Source: Trichobilharzia szidati (lineage: Eukaryota; Platyhelminthes; Trematoda; Strigeidida; Schistosomatidae). From it: a stretch of DNA of 64,000 nucleotides. The notes under the pieces were generated by a model. That model had not been told where the DNA came from, made no database searches, and saw nothing but the letters and a program-made list of their open reading frames with translations. The stretch lies in the NCBI GenBank assembly GCA_944472155.2, contig OX235271.1, positions 87,309,256 through 87,373,255 of the forward strand. The letters are read 5' to 3'. Positions 45,011-55,616 of this stretch are shown here, in pieces (position 1 is the stretch's first letter; every line of letters begins with the position of its first letter). Both the position numbers and the translations under genes were made by a program.

Positions 45011-45019
45011 AATCAACTC

Positions 45020-45125
45020 ACGATCCACAAGCTTTTATTTCCTCTCGAAATAATCTTCCCATATCACCTTCAGACCCACATCGAACCCGTCTCTTCTCAT
45101 TCAAGTTCCATTCAAATTAATCTAA
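45020..45125 (-). mobile_element. RTE-1 short fragment
   Basis: Resembles the 33060-33160 segment of the RTE-1 C-terminal/3' region (TTTTATTTCCTC ... TTCAAGTTCCA). Confidence 0.5.
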
Positions 45126-45194
45126 AAATAAATGAGTACTACTATGGTTTACTTAAAAGACTTTCAGATTTTGACTGGACCTAGTAACTAGTGT

Positions 45195-45480
45195 GACGGT
45201 CTAGTCCTCTCTTTGGTGCAGACTGAATTCTATCAGTCAGGTTTGCAATGTGGCCACCATTCTAGGTAGCTCGCCATCACAGTGCACATTGACTTGATGA
45301 TATTAGATGGTTGGAGGCAATCGGCCACAGGAAGCCTTGCTCGACCTAGGTTTCGTGCTAGTTGGCACTCACCAGTCAGCAAGGCGTATCTGCAACCTTG
45401 AAGGAACTCATGTCCCTTCTGAGATTTGAACAAGCATCACCCAGTGCTGCAGTCAGAGACATTACACGAGACTTTCAGAT
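45195..45480. repeat. R10 dispersed repeat
   Basis: Shares GACTGAATTC(T/C)ATCAGTC, a TGGCCACCA-type block and TAGCTCGCCAT with 48785-48900. Nature unknown; only the first 100 bp is clearly shared. Confidence 0.5.
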
Positions 45481-45660
45481 CTCTCAGTATCTATAAGATA
45501 TCATATTCTTCAGAATTTATAAATGTTTCTGTATGCAATCATTTTAGGTAATATAAATACAAGGGAAGGTTATTTTATGGTCAAAAGTTTAGTTTATTAC
45601 AATTTTTTCATTGTAAAATAAATTCATTTCTAATATACGATAAATATTTATCCATTACAG

Positions 45661-46109
45661 TTCTAAACTACGCAAGGAGTTGGCTACTAGTGAAAGAAGA
45701 ATATGTGATCTACAAGAATTGTTATCTAGCAGAGAACGTGAATATAAACAAGCAGCAGATCATGCAAACTGTGAATATCGTCGTTTAACTGATACAAGAA
45801 ATCAACTGGAGGCAGCTGCTGAAACACTGAACAACGATTTGGCAGAAGTTCGACTGGCTTTAAGTGATGCTGAAGGCCGAGTAGGAACTTTAGAAGCTCA
45901 ATTGTCAAGAAGTGAATCTATAAGAAGAGATTTAGAATTCAAATTAGCATGTATACACAGTTCATTGCGTAGACTTATAGGTTTTAATCAAGGTCGTCAT
46001 CGATCAAAAACACCATCAAGACTAAGAGATTCAACATCTATTTCTCCAGTTCGTCGACTAAGAAGTGGAGTAAGTCCTGACAATAGTCGAGATGCTTCTC
46101 CTGTGAAAG
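45661..46109 (+). CDS. CROCC: Rootletin exon 10 of window, end of rod and SP-rich linker
   Basis: Acceptor CCATTACAG ending 45660, donor AAAG|GTGAGT at 46109/46110. Phase 2 to 1 (completes Arg), 149 codons. A coiled coil from RSKLRKELATSERRI ends at RDLEFKLACIHSSLRRLIGF. A basic, Ser/Pro-rich linker follows with KTPSR, ISPVRR, VSPDN and ASPVKG. Vertebrate rootletin has a comparable linker at the same place (LGGLRSALRRG then SPAPRPVPGSP). Four S/TP sites make it a candidate phosphorylation hinge (inference). Confidence 0.95.
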
Positions 46110-46269
46110 GTGAGTATTGTTTTCCAAATCATTACGTATTCTGAATATTCTAATATGAATATTATATAAGTATAATGTAACAACTACCCATTAAGTAGCT
46201 GAACCCCTTAACATAATTCACCTACACACAGTTCATTTAGCCGACGTTTATTACTACTGTTACTCCAAA

Positions 46270-46545
46270 CTCATTGGAAACCAGGGAACGCTGTTTCGTC
46301 CCATTTTGAGACTCTTCATCGGTGCGCGCTCACGACCCCAACAGGGACCGAACATGAGACCTTCAGGTTACGTGACCAAGCTCTCTGACTATTCAGTCAC
46401 TTGGTGATACAGCACTGCCCTCACTAATGCCTTCGATGAACATACATTTCACGCTGACACGATGGAACCCCCTGGTTATAACTTCCTACTGCAACTTTTG
46501 AAAATCCATCCGGTAGCCATCAGTGGGCTGGTGACTGATATTCAG
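46270..46545 (-). mobile_element. SINE-B, degenerate
   Basis: Hammerhead region (GAAAC, helix II GTCTC...GGGAC, C3 to A) and decayed tRNA-like part. Confidence 0.6.
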
Positions 46546-46689
46546 ATTATAGGTTCTGTGGAGATTTCGGACTAACTCCATATGTTAAATTTTCATCACA
46601 AATGAAAATCCACTACAGAGATCATTGAAATTCAGGAGATTTCTGGGTCCCTTATTGAAACGCTAAAAGACGAAACACTTGGTAAAAAG

Positions 46690-46920
46690 ATTTTTTTTCC
46701 TTCACGTTCCCCAGTGGAACATAGGGCTTCAAGCTAGTGGCTTGAAGTTTCTGTAGCAGTGTTTATTTTACAGGATGGAGTTGCTAGCCTCATGCCCAAC
46801 CTTTCCTCTTTACCAGCATTATTTCTGGCTTAGCGAGGTAAAGGTTTGCATGGCCGGGATCGAACCCCGGACCATGTGCATGGTCGGCGAGCGTCCTAAC
46901 CGCTATACCACCGACGCACA
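46690..46920 (-). mobile_element. SINE-C, full length
   Basis: Tail complement (CAGTGGAACATAGGGCTTCA) at the left; head complement (GCTATACCACCGACGCAC) at the right; box B GGGTTCGATCCCGG on the minus strand. Confidence 0.88.
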
Positions 46921-46959
46921 GTATAAAGATTGGTATCTTTATATAGGCAAATTATGTAT

Positions 46960-47190
46960 ACCTTATCTTCAACTCACCATTTGCACAGATCTTCCTTGTT
47001 GTGCTACTTCTGGCATCCCCTCATGTTGCGTTTCTTTGTGTTCCTTTCACGTCTCCTATGTATCTCCACAACGCTGTATCATTTGCCTTCTCTGAAATCA
47101 AATGTATCTCCCTCCTATGTGATGTTTTTATGCCGATGAACGTCACTTTATATACTACTGATAAATCTTATCAGTAGCACTCACCAAATT
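46960..47190 (+). repeat. R8 dispersed repeat
   Basis: Same blocks as 27450 and 62415, with the terminal hairpin ACTACTGATAAATCTTATCA and GTAGCACTCACCA. Confidence 0.65.
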
Positions 47191-47224
47191 ATGTCGAGGT
47201 GAAATGGGTGCCGATTGAAGACAC

Positions 47225-47450
47225 TGATGCGAGAGTAGTGCTAAATCACCAAGTGACAAAGATAGAATTCATGGGTCACTGAATTTCGACTCAAATGGCT
47301 GAATGGTCACTAAGCTTGATCTCGTAAAATGGAAGTCCAGATTCGATCCCTAGTGGGTTTGTGAGTGCACACTGTTGAAGAGTCACAAAATGGGACGAAA
47401 CAGCTGTGCAGTGCTCTCTGATTTTCAATGATCTCTCTCAGTGTGAATGA
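47225..47450 (+). mobile_element. SINE-B, diverged
   Basis: tRNA-like part (AAATGGCTGAATGG, box B AGATTCGATCCC), hammerhead with C3 to T but palindromic ACAGCTGT kept, short tail. Confidence 0.68.
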
Positions 47451-48780
47451 AATGAAATGTGAATATGGAGAATGGATATGTTGTTTTTGTCCATACTGTC
47501 AATACACCTCATTCTATTATGTAAAAAATCTTCATTTTTATGCCAGATAGTACTTTGAGGATTGGGCACGAAAGTTGATTTTTCCAATAAAGTTAATAGT
47601 AATAATGATGAGATAATAATAATAGCTTTATTCTGAACATGTTTATATGCAGTACAGAATTCTTCAGCATCGTTTTAACTACTCCTCCTACAAAGTCTTC
47701 AAAGAAAACAGTAATCTCCAGTATATTATGATTCGACCTAAGTTCGTTCTGTCTGTAACATGCTCCGACCCCCAGTGTATTTGTCCCTTCAAAGTAGACC
47801 AAGTGGTATGTTAAAAACCATTCAAAATTGCATGTGAGTAGAGATTTCCCTTCAGAAACGTGACTAAGTGGTTAACACAAAGTATAACCTGTGTAAATTT
47901 GATGTCTTTTGCTTAGTGAAGAATTAGATGGTCCAACGATTTAAACCAGCCGCAAAATATCTAATTTGTTCGAAGTATTAGAATAGATAGAACGTGTGTG
48001 AGGTAAATGGTAAGGCGGTTTCCATCCTAGACATAAACCTTTTGCAGTTGTTGAATTAAGTTAACATAAAATCTTAAAATGTTACTAGCAAGATATGACA
48101 ATAATCTATGATGCCTTGAACAGAGCAAACTGAATAAGTGTTGATATTCTGAAAAACTAAAGATTTCCCGTGAAGGGACTCAAAACTGATAAGTACAAAG
48201 TGGACATTAACCTATTCTGAATATTCAAAATCACAGCGCTTCCAATAAACCTTATCTAATCGTTCACCATATCTGTAACAGCAGAAGGCAAGACACTGAA
48301 GCCAAGGTATATTTCTCATTAATCAAAGCGCTGTTTATATATGTACAGTTTATATTCGTTAACCAATCACTGAGTGTGTGTGATTTAGGTTAACATCAAA
48401 CGACATGAAATAGAATGTTCAAATATACATAGTATTCTGTTGTTAATGCAGTATATAACCGTGGGAAAAGTATTCTGTCTCTAACATCAAATAGAATGTT
48501 CAAATAGACTTATCGTATTCTGTTGTTAATGCTGGATGGAACTGTGGGAATATGTGAGAATAATATTCCGTTGGCACACATTGTCTGTATCACACTACCA
48601 CCACATATCATCACACTCACTTTAATTCAGTTACATCCTATTTTTATTTGTCTTCTTATTATGTGCTGTTGTCAAGTTTGTAGTCTAAAATTGGACGCTT
48701 CACTATTAGGTACGCTAATATTGTGACTATCTACATTGATTGTTCACTTGCGAATAACTAGTGTTATACGTCTACTCCAT
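47451..48780. other. Intronic sequence with a 91-bp tandem duplication
   Basis: Mostly unassigned. 48392-48470 and 48483-48550 are diverged direct copies (AGAATGTTCAAATA and GTATTCTGTTGTTAATGC in both), about 91 bp apart. Confidence 0.6.
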
Positions 48781-48784
48781 TGGA

Positions 48785-49200
48785 GTGAGTGTAGACTGAA
48801 TTCCATCAGTCGATTTCTCAAAGTGGTCACCAATGTTAAGTAGCTCGCCATTATGATGCACTCTGAATTGATGTTGGTGAGAACTTAACCGACAGAATTT
48901 AGTCTGCGCCAACACCAAGGACTAGACAGACGACATTGGTTACTCCCCTGTGACCAACCAGCGTATCCATTACAGAGATCGTATAGAAGTTCAGTTGTGA
49001 GCCCAAATAACTCATTGCTAATGTATCTGACTGAAGCATTGGGTGGCAGGGTTTCGAATGCCGGTGGAAGGATATGAGTTTCTCTGAGGCTGAAGATACG
49101 ACCTGCTGACAAGTGCCAACAGACACTAAACATATGGCCAGGGCATCCAGACAACTGTCTTGAACCGTCTAAAACTTTGACCATCTAATTGACACAAGTG
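48785..49200 (-). repeat. R10 dispersed repeat, second copy, with flank
   Basis: The first 110 bp match 45195-45300. The remaining sequence runs into an RTE-1 5' UTR-like block and may belong to a longer 5' end of that element (inference). The minus-strand open frame here matches nothing I know. Confidence 0.45.
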
Positions 49201-49244
49201 ACCACTCAACACAGAATGTATTACTTTTGTTGTGCTTTGGAGTT

Positions 49245-49375
49245 TCTACGGTGATTGGACTGATTCCTGGGGGTAGAGTCGGTAGCCCTACGCCCAATCT
49301 GCCTTCTTTTCCAGGGCTTGAGACTGGCTGGATAACTAGTGAACCAGTAAACCAGGCGAGGCAGTCATATCTAAT
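49245..49375 (-). mobile_element. RTE-1 5' UTR fragment
   Basis: The complement aligns with 41300-41430 (CTCGCCTGGTTTACTGGTTC; CGACTCTACCCCC; AAACTCCAAAGCAC). Confidence 0.62.
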
Positions 49376-49692
49376 TGATTTATTTCATTTTAGGCAAATT
49401 TTATAAGAAAGATTTATCATCTGACGTAACCTTTTGGGAAAACTAGTTTATACAGGGCAACCTTCTTAGTAGGATATTACTGTTGCCTTCAACGATGCAA
49501 TGCAAATTCTGTCAACATTAAAATATTTTCAGATATCATTGTCAAACAGTTAAATATTATGCAAACTGACAATAAAACATTCAATACCTTTTAAGCTTTA
49601 TGAAGTACTCACATACATGTTGGATATTTTTAACCTGCAGTTTAAAGTATTATTCATTCCACACCATCTTCTATGGATAAATATTGTTTCAG

Positions 49693-49959
49693 ATGCTGCA
49701 GGGGATTCAAAATCTTCAAATATGACAAGACCAATTCCTAGTGATGGACCAATCAATGTATCAGATATAGATCCTGAAGCAGTCCGAGTGGCTTTACGTG
49801 AATTTGTACAAAAATATTCTTCAGTTAAAAGAGATTATGAAGATGCACAAGCACAAATCACATCACTTCACTCTCGATTAAATGAACAAGCTGAACAAAC
49901 TGAACAATGGGCACGTCGACTTCATCAACTTCAACAAGCTTTATGTGAAGCTGAAGCAG
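49693..49959 (+). CDS. CROCC: Rootletin exon 11 of window
   Basis: Acceptor TTGTTTCAG ending 49692, donor GCAG|GTATTT at 49959/49960. Phase 1 to 1, 89 codons. The linker ends DAAGDSKSSNMTRPIPSDG, then VSDIDPEAVRVALREFVQKY restarts the rod. SDIDPEAVRVALREF against vertebrate PDLDPEAVRGALREF is the strongest single match in the window. Confidence 0.96.
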
Positions 49960-50329
49960 GTATTTAGAATGTATATTTAAAAGTTATCAGTTCAGTTTAT
50001 TCATTGAAATGGCAATAAACCTGACTTCTGTACTTTTATCTGCATAAAGAGGTGGAGAATCAACTTGTTGGCTTCACTACTCAACTCCAGGGACTTCAGG
50101 GTTAGAATTCCGCTAGACATACTTCATTCTGGGAAATGAGTAGTATCAACAGCTCACATTCGACAAGTATGGTTGATAATCTAGCATAATAAAAATCTGT
50201 CAAGGGTATCAGAGTTCTAACCATGTAAACATTGTCTATGGTTATGAAAACGATTTAAACAGCTGTGTGATCACCGTCCATCAAGGGAACATGATAACTG
50301 ATTTGTTATATATCAGTTTGCCCATTACT

Positions 50330-50815
50330 TTGTCACGGGGGAATTATGAGTGGAACATAGGCAGTCAGTAGCACATTTCCACTGTCTCCAGTTATCTGCT
50401 ATCATTTTAGGTGGCTTGACGAGTGTCCACTAGCTTTGATTTCCTCCACAAATGATCTTCTCCATGTGACTCCTCATTTCTCCTCATTTGGTTACCATTC
50501 AGGTGGCTGAGGCATGATGTTACTCAACGGTCTTCTCAGCATATGTCTAATATATCTCCATCTCTGTCATCATGTTTGTTGGGGTATTGGTTCTTGGTTG
50601 GTTCGTTGCCTGCCACAGACCTTTATCGCTCATCCTTTCTGAGCAGCCATCTGATCTTCAGTATGAAGCCAGATAAGGCAGATGTTGATGAAATTCTGCA
50701 GCCAGTTTGAAATGCTTTAGGTGATGTATGTGCCAGCTGCCTGAACCAAATGAAAGCAACGACTTGACATTAATGTTTAAAATTCGGATCTCATTCGTTG
50801 TGTTGAGTGATGTGG
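50330..50815 (-). mobile_element. RTE-1 3' fragment
   Basis: The complement of the C-terminal/3' UTR region; 3' end near 50340 (GAGTGGAACATAGGCAGTC). Confidence 0.75.
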
Positions 50816-50830
50816 ATCTCCTCATCTATT

Positions 50831-51040
50831 GCTCCTCCGTGGCGCAATGGGTTAGCGCGTTCGGCTGTTAACCGAAACGTTTTGGGTACCTAACCTGTCA
50901 TATGTTCTGATGGTGTTCTCATGACTTTTGTTGCCAGATCTGCCAAGGGCGATGGGATAGTACGCGACCTAATGGTTGTGTGCAAGGTTTGAAGAAGGCT
51001 GTATTCTATATGCATGCGCCTCGCCCTGACAATGTTTAAA
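50831..51040 (+). repeat. tRNA-Asn-like 5' fragment joined to R9 repeat
   Basis: 50832-50877 is the 5' two-thirds of tRNA-Asn(GTT): D arm GTGGCGCAATGGGTTAGCGC and anticodon arm TTCGGCTGTTAACCGAA are perfect, but the T arm and 3' acceptor are absent. R9 (50885-51040, see 17945-18110) follows. It may be a tRNA-Asn-headed SINE whose 5' end is kept only here (inference). Not a functional tRNA. Confidence 0.72.
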
Positions 51041-51042
51041 TT

Positions 51043-51117
51043 ACCTCCATAGCTCAGTGGTCAGAGCACTGGTTTTGTAAACCAGGGGTCGAGAGTTCGT
51101 TCCTCCCTGGGGCACCA
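51043..51117 (+). tRNA. tRNA-Thr(TGT)-like retrocopy with CCA
   Basis: Cloverleaf: acceptor ACCTCCA/TGGGGC (first pairs damaged, one G short), D arm AGCTCAGTGGTCAGAGC, anticodon arm CTGGTTTTGTAAACCAG with TGT, T loop TTCGTTC with one mismatched stem pair. Discriminator A at 51114 is followed by CCA (51115-51117), which eukaryotic nuclear tRNA genes do not encode. The SINE-C 5' end starts at the next base. Read as a reverse-transcribed mature tRNA, not a working gene. Confidence 0.8.
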
Positions 51118-51355
51118 GTGCGTCGTTGGCATAGCGGTTGGGACGCTCGCCGACCATGCACATGGTCCGGGGTTCGATCCCCGGCCGGCGCACTCCTTTA
51201 CCTCACTCAGCCAGAAGTAAAGCTGGTAAAGAGGGAAGGTTGGGCATGAGGCTAGCAACCCCATCCTATAAAAATAAACACTGCTACAGAAACTTCAAGC
51301 CTCTAGCTTAGTGCCCTATGTTTCACTGGGAACGTGAAGGAAAAATAAATAAATA
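51118..51355 (+). mobile_element. SINE-C, full length, fused to tRNA-Thr copy
   Basis: Head GTGCGTCGTTGGCATAGCGG, box B GGGGTTCGATCCCCGG at about 51170, body, tail CCCTATGTTTCACTGGGAAC and (AAAT)n end. Confidence 0.9.
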
Positions 51356-51359
51356 AATA

Positions 51360-51560
51360 ATTACAGAGGAATAAAACCCTGTCTTACCTTCCCTATCCAA
51401 TCCTGTCTGGCTTTGATATCCTCATGTATCCAAAGAAAGTGAAAGAGTAGAAATCCTCGAGAATTCCCCCCAATGATGGTGACTGGTATTTGTTGGTGGT
51501 AGTCAGGTTCGGTGTCTTCATCGCCACTATCTTCTCTATGTTTACACACATGAGAGGTAA
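51360..51560 (-). mobile_element. RTE-1 fragment
   Basis: The minus frame resembles VNIDKTEVMK...QIPVTIIGGNSRGFLLFHFL of the post-RT region, frame-shifted. Confidence 0.65.
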
Positions 51561-52040
51561 TAATCTGTAATTATTTAGAAAATGATAACGGAATTATTTT
51601 CTAACTTAATGCATTTAAAGGTTGAGTAGAAACACTGTTCACCGCAGTCTGACCACATTTCTCTGTCTAACTTTAGCCGCTTTCATTATTCTTATCATTA
51701 ATCTCATTTGAATACTAGATCTGGTTAGGCGAGTAAGGGACAAAGTGTTCATCAGCACATTAAGTTTTTTAATTTTACTATTTCTCTTTACTTACCACAC
51801 CTACACCTACAGTGGAATATCCAACATCTCTAATTGTTAATGTCGTAGACATTCGTAATTATCTTAAACTAAGAGGGTTATTTCAATTAATTTAGTATTA
51901 GAAGTGTCTACTTTACTTTACTTAAGCAAATATATAAAATGATTTATGGAAATCGCTCAATTAAACACATTTAGGAAGAATATTTATTCAACTGAACTTC
52001 ATAATGTAACAAATAAATTATATCCTTTCGTGGTAGGTTT
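51561..52040. other. Intronic sequence without recognised content
   Basis: AT-rich; nothing recognised. Confidence 0.4.
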
Positions 52041-52390
52041 ATATGAGTAATAGTGTTGTTTGTAGTGGAATACAGGATGTATGCTTCGTCACTTTCAGGA
52101 CTCAACGATTGGACTTACCTGAATTTTACTGAATGGTGGTGTTTACATGGACTTAGTGCCTCTAGTTTTAAACATCTAGACCTTATTTACTGGGTTACTG
52201 AGCCGTGAAAGCTGACTCTTTTGAGAACGGTATACAAGTGAAATTTCCCTACGAGTGATTTTACTTAACCTAAATATTCTGTCTGTGTTGGAATATCTGC
52301 TTCTAATACAGATGCTTTGGTGATACTTTGAAGTTAACTGGATGTAATTCAGTTAATAGTAGCTAGCAGAGGAATAACTCAATACACTTA
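52040..52390 (-). mobile_element. SINE-A, strongly decayed
   Basis: Hammerhead neighbourhood (complement of TAGTGGAATACAGGATG) and CAGATGCTTTGGTGATAC-type tail recognisable; the core is not conserved. Confidence 0.5.
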
Positions 52391-52504
52391 TTCCCCTTTA
52401 TTTAAATAACTCCATGATAATACTACTTTGATAAATACACTTAACTTCAAGAATAACATTTCTACATCCAGTAGTTATATCAAACTAGTCAGAACATTAT
52501 TTTT

Positions 52505-52735
52505 TTATTCCTTGACGTTCCTAGTGGAACATAGGGCTTCAAACTAGAGCTTTGAAGTTTCGGTAGCAGTGGTGATTATTTTTACAGGATAGGGTTGCTA
52601 GCTTCATGCCCAACCTTCCCTCTTTACCAGTCTTATTACTGGCTTAGCGAGGTAGTGGAATGCGTCGGTCGGGGATCGAACCCCGAACCATATGCCTGGT
52701 TGTCGAGCATTCTACCGTTGTGTCACCAATGCACC
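52505..52735 (-). mobile_element. SINE-C, full length
   Basis: Tail complement TAGTGGAACATAGGGCTTCA, body, box B GGGTTCGATCCCC on minus, head complement GTGTCACCAATGCACC. Confidence 0.86.
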
Positions 52736-52804
52736 ATTATTTTCGCTATTTAACTGAATCAGATAGTCTCAGAAAGAAATCTGAACATGCAACTGGTATT
52801 TTTC

Positions 52805-53092
52805 AACCAATGTTAATTAATTATTTAATTCGATTTACATTTTTCCATCGATTGATTGGACCGAAGTGCTCGGTCTCAGGCTGACATGTCGACTCCTTAA
52901 GAAGACCCACTGCACAAGAAGTGGCTATGGTGGCCCAAATGGTCTAGTAGATAGCGCTTTGGCGCTTGAGACTATGGGCACTGGGTTCGACACTAGGTGG
53001 GAACACCATCACTCACTGAGGTACATCCAGTGGCGAGAGCTAAATGGGACGAAATGCGCATCCTGGATTCCACTGCTAGTCAACAATATTAA
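52805..53092 (+). mobile_element. SINE-A, full unit with inverted 5' flank
   Basis: Reverse-complement tail (52820-52895), tRNA-like part (GTGGCCCAAATGGTCTAGTA, box B GGGTTCGACAC), hammerhead near 53015-53070 with altered CUGANGA (GTGGCGAG) but intact GAAA and ATGCGCAT, then forward tail start. Confidence 0.8.
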
Positions 53093-53175
53093 TTAATGTT
53101 TAACTAACCAATTTGTTATGAAATATCACAGATACTTCATACTTTCGGATTTTTAATTCATTTATTGGTTTATAG

Positions 53176-53339
53176 ACAAAAAAGGAGTAGATGGACGTTT
53201 ATCTAGCACTCAAACAGCACTTATGCTACAAGAAGAAACATTAAGACAAAATGAACGTGACAGAAAAATAATGGCAGATAAAATAAGTCAATTAGAAAGA
53301 CAAATATCTTCTCTGGAAAATGAAAGACGAGAGGATCAG
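53176..53339 (+). CDS. CROCC: Rootletin exon 12 of window
   Basis: Acceptor GGTTTATAG ending 53175, donor CAG|GTGAAT at 53339/53340. Phase 1 to 0, 55 codons. DKKGVDGRLSSTQTALMLQ and EETLRQNERDRKIMADKISQ match vertebrate RRSVDGRLSGVQAELALQEE in sequence and order. The shortest exon seen. Confidence 0.94.
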
Positions 53340-53449
53340 GTGAATTACAAATTAGATTTATTATTTTATATTCATTAAATTGAAACATTTTAATAACTAT
53401 TCATTTTTCACTAGACTACTATAGATGGTAGAATTCTTTCCGATAAATT

Positions 53450-53725
53450 GAAGTCATGAATTTGCAGAAGTTGGAATTCATGGGCTGGCCATTGGATCGA
53501 GTCTCAGTGGCTTAATGGTCTACGAGCTAGCTCGTCTTGTAACCTGAAGGTCCTGGGTTCAAACCAAGCAGTGTGGGTGTGCACTATTGAAGAGTCTCAA
53601 ACTAAGGGGAATAAACAGCTGTCCAGTACTCCCAGGTGGTTTTCCAATGGTTCTCTAACCGATGTCAGCTCATGATGAAATCCTGTACCCAATCAATCAA
53701 ATCCCTACAAACCATTACTTGAATA
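53450..53725 (+). mobile_element. SINE-B
   Basis: tRNA-like part, hammerhead (C3 to T; GAAA replaced near GGGGAATAAAC) and full tail (CCTACAAACCATTACTTGAA). Confidence 0.8.
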
Positions 53726-54590
53726 AAATTGAAGTTCATCGGAAAGATTCGGTTAAAATCACTAAAGACATCTGTAATATTTCAAACTCAAATAGGAAAA
53801 TGACAATTTTTCACCTAATGTAATCCAAAGGGTTGTAAGCTGTTTTAATTATTAATCTTCCCAACAATTAGAAAATGAAGATTAATGATTTAGTGAAGAG
53901 ACTTTTTTCAGCGAATTTATTATCCAGCCATATAATCGTACATAAATTTATATATTAAATTTTCGAAGTAACAATATGAAATGAGACTAAATGTTTGTGA
54001 CTATAGTGACAGTTACACATCAGGCGTCAAAATAGGTTATGTAATTTATAAAATATTTGGTGGAATTTATAAATCTTAGAAGGGCGTGTAGAATTAATAA
54101 GATCTGTAGGTAATTAAAGCATTACACAATAAGATGAGAATTATGACAAGATAACATTGCAAAACGTTATACTGAAATAAAACAAATAAAGCTAACAAGT
54201 GACGCAATACCGGGAATGGTTGAAAGTGACAACTGTTATAATACCAATCGTGATAACAATGGATGGATATACAAACTGAGTAAACAAAACGAAAAATAAA
54301 TAGGACTGAGTTAGAATTGGGAACTATTATGACGTAATATAGACAAATTAAGACCATGAAAGAAAGAGTGTTTGAACAAACTTTTTTTATATACAGAGAT
54401 CTGGCTGTTCTGTTTTGATGTCCAGAGTTTCAGTAATACACATACGTTGGATGTGAACGGGCTATTTCCACGAGCAAAACAGTTAAGCACAGACATATTC
54501 ACCTTCATAGTTTAATGCCTTGTTTATCATTTTTTGTTATGTAGACAACACCGTAGTAAGCAGTGGTTAGGATTATTGGCTATCATCCGG
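53726..54590. other. Intronic sequence without recognised content
   Basis: AT-rich. A minus-strand 87-codon open frame (54357-54094) is hydrophobic low-complexity and unsupported. Confidence 0.4.
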
Positions 54591-54629
54591 ACGGTACACG
54601 TTGCACTTGTGATCCAGGGGTCACTAAGT

Positions 54630-54870
54630 GTCAGCGGTTTAGTTGTAGAATATTCCCCTACCAATCATGTAGTCTGGATTTCAATTCTCGGCCGCTGAAC
54701 TCCTAAAATCTCGATTACCTTAATAACTGACGGTAGATGTGGAAAAGGGGAAAGGTTAGGAATGCGGCTAGTGACCCCACCCAGTCAAAACAAAACTAAC
54801 ACTTCTGGAACTTGAAGGCTTGAAGCCTTATGTTCCACTCTGGACGAAAGGAATGGAGAAATAAACAACA
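54630..54870 (+). mobile_element. SINE-C, diverged
   Basis: Head TCAGCGGTTTAGTTGTAGAA, box B region, body GGGGAAAGGTTAGGAATGCG, tail CCTTATGTTCCACTCTGGAC. Confidence 0.72.
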
Positions 54871-55082
54871 GAATGTCTAGTTATATAATAATGCTGTTGA
54901 CAGAAAATTACAACTAAATATATATATTCTCATGCTGCCAACCAACTAATTTTACATACAAATAGTCAAATGTATCATGAAAACATTTGTCATTTTAAAG
55001 CATATTGTTAACCCAGTTGCTTTTACAAATGCCTACTTAAGCTGAAATTCTAACTCTTCAGTCTTAATTTACTTAAATATCT

Positions 55083-55125
55083 TGTGCGTTGGTAGCACAG
55101 CGGTTAGGACTCCTGCTGACGATTC
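55083..55125 (+). mobile_element. SINE-C or SINE-D head fragment
   Basis: TGCGTTGGTAGCACAGCGGT matches the tRNA-like 5' end only. Confidence 0.55.
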
Positions 55126-55309
55126 ACTGAAGTACCTTAAAGAACAGATTGATTTCTGATCTAATAAACTTAAAAATCAATCTGATGCTCTCTAATAACT
55201 GACTGAACTATGAATCTGCCTGAAGTTCTGGTGGTACAGTGTATACCCATTGAGGTTCACCAAGTTGTATGTTAGGACAAAAGTCTCTGATGACACTGGA
55301 TAGCTGTCA

Positions 55310-55505
55310 TGCTATATATAAAGAGTTAGCAGAAGTTAGAATTCACGGGCTAACTGGTCAACGAGCTCGCCTTGTAAGCTAGTGTTTCTGAGTTCAATCC
55401 GTGATGGGGTCATGGGAAAGTGCTGCTGAGGAGTCTCAGGCTCAGACAAAATAACTGTCCAGTAGTCCCTAGGTTTTAGTAGTTCTCTAACTGAACCCAG
55501 TTAGG
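55310..55505 (+). mobile_element. SINE-B, diverged
   Basis: tRNA-like part (GAGCTCGCCTTGTAAGC), hammerhead with CTGAGGA kept but G12 to A, short tail. Ends about 110 bp before exon 13. Confidence 0.65.
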
Positions 55506-55616
55506 AATAAGTGATATTGACAGTAATAAAATAGCTTAAAGAGTAAAAAATTGCTCAGCTGAAAGATAATTAAACATTTTTGTCTATGTGTGTTATAATT
55601 TTTGTATAAATTAAAG

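Noticed and set aside
48885..49184. Minus-strand 99-codon frame as a gene
   Set aside because: Inside R10/RTE-1-related repeat sequence, with no recognised domain and no conservation with the other R10 copy.
50832..50884. Functional tRNA-Asn gene
   Set aside because: T arm and 3' acceptor strand are missing.
51043..51114. Functional tRNA-Thr gene
   Set aside because: Acceptor stem ends do not pair, the T stem has a mismatch, and an encoded CCA marks it as a retrocopy.
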